Assembly (NCBI RefSeq): GCF_002913225.1 | Contig: NZ_PPAW01000006.1 | Span: 1-40,887, forward strand | DNA: 40,887 nt | Direction of reading: 5' to 3' | From: Campylobacter concisus | GTDB taxonomy: Bacteria; Campylobacterota; Campylobacteria; Campylobacterales; Campylobacteraceae | In this document: one piece after another, positions 34,206-40,887 of the stretch | Layout of the letters: each line of letters opens with the position of its first letter | How positions within the stretch are numbered: position 1 is the first letter of the stretch | Notes under the pieces: model-generated | The model's input: the letters and a program-made list of their open reading frames with translations, nothing else | Told to the model about the DNA's origin: nothing | The model's database searches: none | Position numbers and translations under genes: made by a program

Positions 34206-34588
34206 AGCGCGATGATCTCAGCCGGGATCGCTTTTGGGCGGTTTGTCTTTAGATCGATATAGACAAATTCTGTCTTGCCAGTTGCTATTAGCTCGCCATC
34301 TTTTTTAAACTCAAAATATCTGCAAGATGTCGCCTTGCCCTCAGCTTGCGTGTAGGTGTGAATTTCTATCTTATCCATCAGCTTTGCGCTTTTTATATAT
34401 TTTGCTTCATTTTTTCTAATGAGCCAAATTTCACCCCTTTTATACTGCGCCTCGACCGTGTCGCCAACAGCGGCAGAGTGGGCAAATGCGGCCTCTTGCA
34501 TAAGCGTGAAATAATAGACATTATTCATGTGACCATGCATGTCGATGGCTTGTGGCGGGATGGTGACGTGATATATAAAATCTCTCAT
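34196..34588 (-). CDS. Acyl-CoA thioesterase of the 4-hydroxybenzoyl-CoA (hotdog) family
   Basis: 130 residues. IPPQAIDMHGHMNNVYYF holds the catalytic aspartate and the 'HxxNxxYxxxxxxA' hotdog signature. The rest follows the single hotdog domain pattern. It probably hydrolyses short acyl-CoA thioesters, like YbgC or FcbC. It ends facing the regulator gene, overlapping by 10 bases, and stands as a single gene. Confidence 0.82.
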   Translation of the reverse strand: MRDFIYHVTIPPQAIDMHGHMNNVYYFTLMQEAAFAHSAAVGDTVEAQYKRGEIWLIRKNEAKYIKSAKLMDKIEIHTYTQAEGKATSCRYFEFKKDGELIATGKTEFVYIDLKTNRPKAIPAEIIALYS

Positions 34589-34633
34589 TTTTAGCCTTTT
34601 TTGCTAAAATTATAACCAAAAAGAGGAGCTAAA

Positions 34634-35359
34634 ATGCAAAATTTATGGGACAAAAAGGCGTCAAACTACCAAAGATTTGACGGCAAGATCAGCGCTATCC
34701 AGCAGCAAATTTATGGTAAAGCTTTGGCTTGGGGAGTTGATTTTAGCGGCAAAGATATCCTTGATATCGGCTGTGGCACTGGCGTTTGGAGCATATTTTT
34801 ATCAAAAACGGCTAAGCATATAACTGGCATAGATAGCTCTGAAAAGATGATAGAAATTTTAAATGAAGACGCAAAGAGATTTGGCGTGACAAATTTAACC
34901 AGCGAGGTTTGCTCGTGGAGAGAATTTAAACCAGCAAGGCACTTTGATATCGCCATTTGCACGATGAGCCCGGCCATTGCGAGCGATGAAGATTTTGCTA
35001 AATTTCAAAACTGCGCCAAGCAAAAGCTCTATCTTGGCTGGGACAAGCCTAGAAGCTCTGATCTGCTTGAGCCATTTTTTGAAAAATTTGGTCGAGTGCT
35101 CTCTCAAAAAAACGTGGTAGATAGGCTTGAAGCGTGGCTAAATAAGCAAGGCATCGCTTTTAAGAGTCAAATTTTAAATGAGACAAGGATCGCTAGACGA
35201 AGCGTGCAAGAAGCTGCTGAGAATATCTGCTGGCACCTTGAGATAAACGGAGCTAAAAACTACGATGAAAAGGCGGTTTTAGCGATGTTAAAAGAGAGAT
35301 TTGACGGCGAGTTTATAGACGAGAAAATAGACTCTCAAATGAAGCTTTTTGTCTTTTAA
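34634..35359 (+). CDS. SAM-dependent methyltransferase (class I)
   Basis: 241 residues. Motif I DILDIGCGTGVWSIFL at about 41-56, then HITGIDSSEKMIEIL (motif II) and DIAICTMSPA (motif IV). The C-terminal part (WLNKQGIAFKSQ...) is specific and does not reveal the substrate. It may act on a small molecule or protein. Located 45 bases from the divergent thioesterase; the space contains CTAAAATTATAACC, a possible -10 for one of the two. Confidence 0.78.
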   Translation: MQNLWDKKASNYQRFDGKISAIQQQIYGKALAWGVDFSGKDILDIGCGTGVWSIFLSKTAKHITGIDSSEKMIEILNEDAKRFGVTNLTSEVCSWREFKPARHFDIAICTMSPAIASDEDFAKFQNCAKQKLYLGWDKPRSSDLLEPFFEKFGRVLSQKNVVDRLEAWLNKQGIAFKSQILNETRIARRSVQEAAENICWHLEINGAKNYDEKAVLAMLKERFDGEFIDEKIDSQMKLFVF

Positions 35360-36234
35360 TGCTTAAATTTAGAGCAAATTTGCTTGCCAAATTCGCTAAA
35401 AATGACGCCACAGATGATGAGTGCAGCCCCAAAAATTTGCCAGATGCTAAGTATCTCGCCTGCAAAAAAGTAGCCAATGAGCCCTGCAGAGACTGGCTCT
35501 AGGCAGAAAAACAAGGCCGCCTTGCTAGCAGTCGTGTATCTTTGAGCGATAGTTTGCACAAAGTAGCAAAATATGGTGCCAATCACCGTCGTGATAAATA
35601 TAGCTATGAAAAATTCCCTATCAAATTTTGGCACAACGCTACCTTCAAAAAACACAAAGACAAACGAGAGCAAAGAGACGGTGAGAAAGACCACAAAGAC
35701 AAGCAAATAAAGCTCGCTTTTTCTTACAAAGTGGCCATTTAGCGTAGTATAAAGCGCATAAAATATCGCGCAGACAAGCGCTAATGCCTCGCCGCTCCCA
35801 AGTGCTAGCGTGGCGCCACTTAAGAGCCAAAGCCCAAAAATAGCGATGATAGCGCCAAAAATAGCAAAAATGCTTATCTTATTTTTAAAAAAGATAGCCG
35901 CCATAAAAGGGACTATCACGCACTCAAGCCCCGTGATAAAGGCGATGCTAGAGCTAAATGTGAGCTTTAGAGCGTAAGTTTGCGTGGCAAATGATAAAAA
36001 GAGCACCGCTCCAAGGATAATGCCGTAGATGACGCTCTTTTTGTCAAATTTATTAGTAAATTTAAGCGCGACAAAACCCATAAAGATAGCCGAGAGAAAA
36101 AACCGACAAAAGAGCATGACAAAGACGCCATTTGTCTTTAGCGCGTTTGCCATGGGTAAAAACGTAGCGCCCCAAACTATGGCAACTACGATAAGAGCGA
36201 TGTCGGCTCTGTTTTGAGCGCTTAAATTTCTCAT
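35356..36234 (-). CDS. EamA/DMT-family transporter
   Basis: 292 residues with ten membrane helices in two EamA repeats. The first has IVWGATFLPMANALKTNG and the second GTIFCYFVQTIAQRYTTASKAALFF followed by LEPVSAGLIGYFFAGE. Members export amino acids, nucleosides or related metabolites; the substrate here is unknown. Its start overlaps the stop of the DUF4197 gene as ATGA, so the two are co-translated. Its end overlaps the methyltransferase gene by 4 bases, tail to tail. Confidence 0.85.
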   Translation of the reverse strand: MRNLSAQNRADIALIVVAIVWGATFLPMANALKTNGVFVMLFCRFFLSAIFMGFVALKFTNKFDKKSVIYGIILGAVLFLSFATQTYALKLTFSSSIAFITGLECVIVPFMAAIFFKNKISIFAIFGAIIAIFGLWLLSGATLALGSGEALALVCAIFYALYTTLNGHFVRKSELYLLVFVVFLTVSLLSFVFVFFEGSVVPKFDREFFIAIFITTVIGTIFCYFVQTIAQRYTTASKAALFFCLEPVSAGLIGYFFAGEILSIWQIFGAALIICGVIFSEFGKQICSKFKH

Positions 36235-36980
36235 TTAAAGATCGAGTCAAGCACCTTTTTGCCGCTATCTAGGCTAAAGCTGCTTCTTAGCCCCTTTTCC
36301 TTCTCGCTCATCACGTTAAATAGCCCATCTAGCGTCTTCCTCGTGATATAAGCGTTTAGGTCTTCGCCTTCATCTGGCACATATTCGCTTGCGCCTAAAT
36401 TTTTAGCTAGGCTCTTTACTGATTTTATCGTTTCGTTGTTTTTTGCTGAGTTGCCGATGAAAGAATTTAGCCCATTATAGGCAGTCGCAAAGCTATTATC
36501 GCTCATCATTTTCTCAATTATCGGCGTAAATGCTGCCTTTAGCTTTTGGCTGGAGCTTTGCTGCAGATACTTCGTAACGCTGTCGCTGCCGCCGTTAAAG
36601 AGCTTTTTGACATCAGCCTCGCTCATATTTTTTATGCTCTCACTAAAAATTTCAGCAGCCTTTGGTACGGCCGTGGTCGCAGCGTTGTTTATCGACTTGC
36701 TAAGGTCTTGCGCCCACTTCTCGCCGCCCACTTTTTTGGCTAAATTTGACGCCATCTCAAGGCTTTTTGGGAGTGGGATTTTAGCTGTGGCGTTGTTTAT
36801 AAAGCCCTCTTTTGAAAGCTCGCTCACAGCTGCATTTAGTGCCTCGCTAACTAAGCTTTTATAGTCGCCGCTTGATGCATGAGTGGCTATTTTCACACCT
36901 TTATTTATCATATCATCCATGCTTGCGGCTTGTAAATTTAAAGCAAGCGCGCCACAAAGTATAACAAGAGATCTTTTCAT
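36231..36980 (-). CDS. DUF4197 secreted protein
   Basis: 249 residues with signal peptide MKRSLVILCGALALNLQAAS. The mature part is helical, with KEGFINNATAKIPLPKSLEM and YITRKTLDGLFNVMSEKEK typical of DUF4197. No catalytic motif is visible. It is periplasmic; function unknown across the family. The ATG has GGAGAGA before it. It heads a two-gene unit with the EamA transporter. Confidence 0.82.
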   Translation of the reverse strand: MKRSLVILCGALALNLQAASMDDMINKGVKIATHASSGDYKSLVSEALNAAVSELSKEGFINNATAKIPLPKSLEMASNLAKKVGGEKWAQDLSKSINNAATTAVPKAAEIFSESIKNMSEADVKKLFNGGSDSVTKYLQQSSSQKLKAAFTPIIEKMMSDNSFATAYNGLNSFIGNSAKNNETIKSVKSLAKNLGASEYVPDEGEDLNAYITRKTLDGLFNVMSEKEKGLRSSFSLDSGKKVLDSIFK

Positions 36981-37088
36981 CTTCTCTCCTTTTTTAAATT
37001 TAAAGCAAAATCATACAAAAAATATCTAAACGCTTAAAATAAATTTAATCTTTTTGCACTAAAATTCACCCTTTTTTGAGGGGAATTT

Positions 37089-37646
37089 ATGCAGCTTTTA
37101 CTTCTTAGCTTCGCTCTTAGCATGGATAGCGCAGCACTAAATATGGCAAACGGCGCAAGGTATAAAAGCCTTGCCCTTGGCAAAATTTTATTTATAGCCT
37201 TCATGCTTGGATTTTTTCAGTTTCTCATGCCGCTTCTTGGCTATTTTCTAGGCATTAGCTTTGCTAAATTTATAAGCTCCATTGATCACTTTATCGCCTT
37301 TTTTATACTCTGCTTTCTTGGCTTTAAAATGCTAAAAGAGGCCTGTAGTAGCGAGGCTAACGACTCTTTGGGCATGGATATTAAGACCATTTTTATAGGC
37401 GCATTTGCCACGAGCATCGACGCACTTGCCGTTGGCGTCACGCTTAGCTTTGAAGCGGTTAATGTATTTGAGAGTGCGCTCATCATCGGCGTAGTCTGCT
37501 TTGTGCTAAGCCTAGCCGCCTTTTACATCGGTAAATTTATGGGTGAAATTTTAGAGAAAAAGGCGCTCTTTTTGGGCGGAGCGATACTTATATTTCTAGG
37601 CTTTAAAATCCTCATCACCCACCTGCTAGAAGAGGGGGTGCTCTAA
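37089..37646 (+). CDS. mntP: MntP-like manganese efflux pump
   Basis: 185 residues, six membrane helices. The paired motifs [14 protein letters not shown] and [10 protein letters not shown] carry the intramembrane aspartates of MntP in the two halves. Exports Mn2+ to prevent toxicity. A single gene with GGGGAATTT just before the ATG. Its end overlaps exonuclease III tail to tail by 4 bases. No yybP-ykoY-type manganese riboswitch is visible in the 108-base leader. Confidence 0.9.
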   Translation: MQLLLLSFALSMDSAALNMANGARYKSLALGKILFIAFMLGFFQFLMPLLGYFLGISFAKFISSIDHFIAFFILCFLGFKMLKEACSSEANDSLGMDIKTIFIGAFATSIDALAVGVTLSFEAVNVFESALIIGVVCFVLSLAAFYIGKFMGEILEKKALFLGGAILIFLGFKILITHLLEEGVL

Positions 37647-38401
37647 ATTTCTATCTCTATGCCAACTGGGCAGTGGTCGCTGCCGGTGATTTCTGGCAAG
37701 ATGAAGGCGTCTTTTAGCCTATCTTTTAGACCTTGCGAGATGAAGAAATAATCAATCCTCCAGCCGACATTTTTAGTCCTTGCGTTAAAGCGGTAGCTCC
37801 ACCACGAGTAAGCGTCCGCAACGTCGCCATTTACGGCTCTAAAGGTATCTATAAAGCCACTTTTTAGCACCTCATCTATCCACGCGCGCTCGATAGGTAA
37901 AAAGCCTGAAGTTTTGGCGTTTGCCTTTGGATTTTTCAGGTCGATCTCGCGGTGAGCGGTATTTACGTCGCCACAAAATATCACCTCTTTGCCGCTTTTT
38001 ATAAGCTCTTTGCAGTAAGCTAGAAATTTCTCGTAAAAGTCCATCTTGTAAGCTAGCCTCTCGTCGTCCTTTTGGCCGTTTGGAAAGTAGATGTTAAAAA
38101 GCACGATATCGCCAAATCTATGCTCCAAAACTCGCCCCTCCGTGTCGTCAAAAAAGGCCGCCTTTTGCGTTTGCATGTCAAATTTAGCAAGGCTCATCAC
38201 ACCAGAATATCCTGCTCTTGCGCCTGAGTTTACGCTGATATCTTTAAAGCCAAGGTTGTAAATTTCTTTTGGCACGTCATCTTCTTTGACCTTGATCTCT
38301 TGAAGCCCTAGAAAATCAGGCCTAACCTCATCAAGCCAAGCAAAGCCCTCTTTTGCCACGACTGCACGCAGACCATTTACGTTCCAGCTAATAAGTTTCA
38401 A
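37643..38401 (-). CDS. xth: Exodeoxyribonuclease III
   Basis: 252 residues. The active-site blocks are intact: [55 protein letters not shown] and [11 protein letters not shown]. It removes 3' blocking groups and cuts at abasic sites. With Nfo in the same window, both AP endonuclease types are present. Single gene, divergent from dgkA. Confidence 0.96.
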   Translation of the reverse strand: MKLISWNVNGLRAVVAKEGFAWLDEVRPDFLGLQEIKVKEDDVPKEIYNLGFKDISVNSGARAGYSGVMSLAKFDMQTQKAAFFDDTEGRVLEHRFGDIVLFNIYFPNGQKDDERLAYKMDFYEKFLAYCKELIKSGKEVIFCGDVNTAHREIDLKNPKANAKTSGFLPIERAWIDEVLKSGFIDTFRAVNGDVADAYSWWSYRFNARTKNVGWRIDYFFISQGLKDRLKDAFILPEITGSDHCPVGIEIEI

Positions 38402-38454
38402 ATTTCATCCTTTTTTTAATTATAATTATGCCAAAAATCACAAAAAGGAAAGTT

Positions 38455-38820
38455 ATGAGAAACCAGCCAACGTATAAATTTTTTAAAAATTTTGGCTACG
38501 CAAGAGAGGGTTTGGCTGAAATTTTTAAAAACGAGAAGAGCTTTCGCATAGAAATTTGCATATTTTTGGTAGCTAGCATTTCGCTATTTTTTTGGAAATT
38601 TGACCTTATTTTTAACCTATTTTTGATCTTTAGCATGGCATTTGTGTTAGTTTGCGAGTGCCTAAACTCGAGCCTAGAGCGAGTGACTGATCTTGCAAGC
38701 CCAGACTATCACGCCCTAGCAAAAGCGGCAAAGGACGCTGGAAGCGCGGCCGTGATGATCGCAAATTTCTTATGTGGCGCGCTTTGGTGCGTGGCTGTGT
38801 GCTATAAAATTTGGAGCTAG
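38455..38820 (+). CDS. dgkA: Diacylglycerol kinase (prokaryotic type)
   Basis: 121 residues from the ATG at 38455. An ATG 9 codons earlier is open, but AAAAGGAA lies just before 38455 and MRNQPTYKFFKNF fits the family start. Three membrane helices are preceded by a surface helix (GLAEIFKNEKSFRIEI). ECLNSSLERVTDL and KDAGSAAVMIA hold the catalytic and metal residues. It rephosphorylates diacylglycerol from membrane turnover. Confidence 0.93.
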   Translation: MRNQPTYKFFKNFGYAREGLAEIFKNEKSFRIEICIFLVASISLFFWKFDLIFNLFLIFSMAFVLVCECLNSSLERVTDLASPDYHALAKAAKDAGSAAVMIANFLCGALWCVAVCYKIWS

Positions 38821-38821
38821 C

Positions 38822-39049
38822 GTGAAAGAGCAAATTTACAAGGCGCTTCTTGGCGAGAAAAAGGTAGAGGTCATAAATTTACTTTGCGAGCTAAGCGATG
38901 AAAATGGCTTTATCGTGCTTAAAATTTCAGAAATTTGCGAGAAGCTAAATGTGAGCAAGCCAACCGTGATAAGCACGTTTAGGCTGCTTGAAGAGAAGAA
39001 AATTTTTGAGCGGGTAAAAAACGGAGTTTATAGATTTAAAAATTTATAG
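38822..39049 (+). CDS. Small winged-helix DNA-binding protein
   Basis: 75 residues starting at GTG (38822), one base after the dgkA stop; a longer open frame beginning inside dgkA is a worse fit. KISEICEKLNVSKPTVISTFRLLEEKKIFERVKNG is a winged helix-turn-helix with wing and recognition helix, occupying almost the whole protein. No effector domain, so it may be a minimal repressor or plasmid-addiction-like regulator. Probably co-transcribed with dgkA. Confidence 0.65.
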   Translation: MKEQIYKALLGEKKVEVINLLCELSDENGFIVLKISEICEKLNVSKPTVISTFRLLEEKKIFERVKNGVYRFKNL

Positions 39050-39070
39050 TGGCAAGCAAATGCCTGCCAC
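39049..39070 (-). terminator. Hairpin between the converging winged-helix and flavoprotein genes
   Basis: GTGGCA (39049-39054) and TGCCAC (39065-39070), plus two inner GC pairs around AAAT. On the minus strand it is followed by an A/T stretch with TTTTT, so it most likely ends the flavoprotein transcript; the same stem could serve the plus strand weakly. Confidence 0.5.
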
Positions 39071-39078
39071 TAGTAGTT

Positions 39079-40644
39079 TTAGCCGATAGTCTCAGCAGCG
39101 ATCATACCAAATGTCAAGCAATCAGTAATAGCCACTGATCCTAGACGGCTGGCTCCGTGAACGCCACCTGTGATCTCGCCAGCTGCATATAAATTTGGTA
39201 TAGGCATAGCTGTTTGAGAGTTCATGACTTGGGCTTTTGTGTTGATATTTAGGCCGCCCATTGTGTGGTGAACTTTTGGCGTGCCACGCTCTGCGTAAAA
39301 CGGCGGGACTGAGATATCAATGCCCTTTGTCGTAGTCTCAACAACTGGCTTGCCAAAGTCCTCATCGACGCCTTTTTTGACAAATTCGTTATATCTTGCG
39401 ACTGTTTTTTTGAGCTCATCAACTGGGATCTTATACTCAGCTGCCAAAGCCTCAAGTGTGTCAAATTTCTTGCAAATTCCAGCTGCGATAGCCTTTTCAT
39501 AGTGGGCTGGAAGCATGTGAGGAAGGGCTCTTGAGTCACAGAAGTTGATAGGGAAATTTTTATCGTTTTCGCCTTTTTCATGAATGACTTTAAACATCGC
39601 TTCAGTTCTCGTCCTGCGGTCAGCTAGCTCGTTCATGTAGCGTTTGCCAGTTCTTGGATTGACTGAAATTCCAAACGGAAAAGAGCCATTTACGTTAAAC
39701 ATAGATCCCACGCCAAAGCCTGTCTCATCAGCACATCCCCAAGGGCCGTATTGGATCCAGCTTGGTTGAACTGGATAAGCACCAGCTCTAAACGCCGCTA
39801 GAAGCGCGCCTGCTGTTGAGCCTGGTTGGTTTGTCGAGTCTGTCTCAGGTGTGATCCTTGGGTCTTGAAGACGCCTAAAAATTTTATCCCTACAAAAGCC
39901 ACCAGCTGCTAGTACGACGCCTTTTTTGGCTTTTATATATTTTGTATCGCCGCCTTTGTTTTCGACATCGTCACTCATCAAATTGCCATCAAATTTGTAG
40001 TTTTCTCTGACGATGACGCCCACAACTGCGCCCTTGTCGTCAAAGACGAAATCATCAAATTTTGTCCTTTTTTTGATCGATGCGCCCTCTAACTTTTCAA
40101 ATGTCGCAGTCATAGGAAGCACGATGCCAGCGCCGCTGCCGACCTCTGTTTGAAGGCTTCTTGGCACTGAGTGACCACCTGCGTGGGTGATCTGATCGAT
40201 ATATTTTGCACCACAATCAAGTGTGAGTTTGTAAGCATCTTGCGCTCTCTCGCCGATCTTTGCCAAAAGATCAACGTGGTTGATGCCTCGACCTGCTTTC
40301 AAGCAGTCTTTGATAAATAGCTCTGTGCTATCTTTGATGCCAGCTTTCTTTTGCATGTCGCTATTTGGAACGGCAAAGATACCGCCGTTGATGACAGAGT
40401 TGCCACCTGTGCGGCCCATCTTTTCGATCAAGACAACTTTGTTGCCTTTTTTGGCTGATGTCACACCAGCTGCAAGAGCTGCAAAGCCTGAGCCGATGAT
40501 GACTACGTCATACTCCTCGTCCCATTTGACATCTTTTTCGTTCATTGGGCTGGCCATTAAATTTGTAGCGCCCATGCCAAGTGCCGTGGCTCCGATAGCG
40601 CTAAATTTCACAAAATCTCTTCTAGATAAACCTGAATTTTTCAT
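39079..40644 (-). CDS. Tat-exported FAD-dependent reductase of the fumarate reductase/flavocytochrome c family
   Basis: 521 residues. A twin-arginine signal SRRDFVK (7-13), followed by a hydrophobic stretch and MAS, marks periplasmic export in folded form. FAD binding by GSGFAALAAG (51-60), EKMGRTGGNSVINGG and, near the C-terminus, ELAD/GEITGGVHGASRLGS. The family catalyses reduction of fumarate-like double bonds (fumarate, urocanate, methacrylate, crotonate). There is no CxxCH, so haem must come from a separate cytochrome subunit, likely encoded beyond the right edge upstream of this gene. Substrate unknown. Confidence 0.85.
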   Translation of the reverse strand: MKNSGLSRRDFVKFSAIGATALGMGATNLMASPMNEKDVKWDEEYDVVIIGSGFAALAAGVTSAKKGNKVVLIEKMGRTGGNSVINGGIFAVPNSDMQKKAGIKDSTELFIKDCLKAGRGINHVDLLAKIGERAQDAYKLTLDCGAKYIDQITHAGGHSVPRSLQTEVGSGAGIVLPMTATFEKLEGASIKKRTKFDDFVFDDKGAVVGVIVRENYKFDGNLMSDDVENKGGDTKYIKAKKGVVLAAGGFCRDKIFRRLQDPRITPETDSTNQPGSTAGALLAAFRAGAYPVQPSWIQYGPWGCADETGFGVGSMFNVNGSFPFGISVNPRTGKRYMNELADRRTRTEAMFKVIHEKGENDKNFPINFCDSRALPHMLPAHYEKAIAAGICKKFDTLEALAAEYKIPVDELKKTVARYNEFVKKGVDEDFGKPVVETTTKGIDISVPPFYAERGTPKVHHTMGGLNINTKAQVMNSQTAMPIPNLYAAGEITGGVHGASRLGSVAITDCLTFGMIAAETIG

Positions 40645-40679
40645 GCTCTCTCCTTTGAAGTAAGATAATTGCTAACTAG

Positions 40680-40685
40680 ATTATA
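40680..40685 (-). promoter_or_regulatory. -10 element of the flavoprotein gene
   Basis: GTCG-TATAAT on the minus strand, 35 bases before the ATG, which has GGAGAGAG as ribosome site. The remaining bases to the right edge (40686-40887) are very AT-rich with no gene visible. Confidence 0.5.
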
Positions 40686-40887
40686 CGACTTTATTATTAA
40701 AATAGTCTAATTAATTTTTTAAATTAAATTTTATTAAAGCTAAGTGCGAATAGAGCGTAGTTTGGTAATATTTATTGACGCTATTTTTATCCAAATTTGA
40801 CTTTGGATTGACGTAAAATAGGCATTTAAAGTAAATTTAACATAAAGTTTAGAAATTTAAATTTTAAAATTTGCCAGAAATGAATAT

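Noticed and set aside
1-40887. CRISPR array
   Set aside because: No regularly spaced repeat of the right size was seen on either strand.

Overview
The window looks like a Campylobacter chromosome, probably a species of the C. concisus type rather than C. jejuni. The evidence is the AT-rich sequence with frequent AAATTT runs, the fliI-folE / tig-clpP-def neighbourhood known from campylobacters, the zinc uptake cluster, and the codon use of the housekeeping genes. The species call is inference from gene content and order only.

Positions 1-5700 form an accessory island. At the left edge is a fragment of a Y-family DNA polymerase gene (minus strand), followed by a perfect 26-bp palindrome. Next come a decayed SSB-like gene of the kind carried by Firmicutes conjugative elements, and then two intact genes behind a good promoter: an AAA+ ATPase (1127-2194) and a subtilisin-like protease (2187-4421). 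I read this pair as an IetAS-type anti-phage system. Behind it lies a gene graveyard: a CD-NTase (CBASS-type nucleotidyltransferase) broken by at least three frameshifts, joined directly to the remains of a ClbS/DfsB-family gene, then an unidentified broken reading frame. The pair is open and intact among wrecks, which suggests it is still selected. The island ends beside a five-tRNA array (Leu, Arg, Arg, His, Pro; minus strand) with its own consensus promoter.

Positions 6300-18270 are chromosomal: two type IV pilin-like genes (minus), a di-haem peroxidase-like cytochrome overlapping a membrane PAS-GGDEF-EAL protein, tRNA-Glu, and a tight operon of lipoprotein, endonuclease IV, FadL-like porin, acyl-CoA synthetase and a large AAA ATPase. 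FadL plus the synthetase suggest uptake and activation of fatty acids or related hydrophobic compounds. The 1.1-kb gap after the ATPase holds no convincing gene but carries two decayed copies of the ATPase gene's last bases.

Positions 18268-29702: fliI and folE (minus, overlapping), then a long plus-strand run: tig, clpP, a degenerate GGDEF protein, def, a ComM-like ATPase, nnrD, purN, a TerC-family membrane protein, a VOC gene with an internal stop, and a MATE transporter. Most neighbours overlap by a few bases.

Positions 29683-34205 hold a zinc acquisition locus on the minus strand (substrate-binding protein, NicO-family transporter, ATPase, permease) with a divergent Fur/Zur-type regulator and a palindrome between them. 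Positions 34196-40887 hold single genes: a hotdog thioesterase, a methyltransferase, an EamA transporter, a DUF4197 protein, a MntP-like manganese exporter, exonuclease III, diacylglycerol kinase, a small winged-helix protein and a Tat-exported FAD reductase of the fumarate reductase/flavocytochrome c family.
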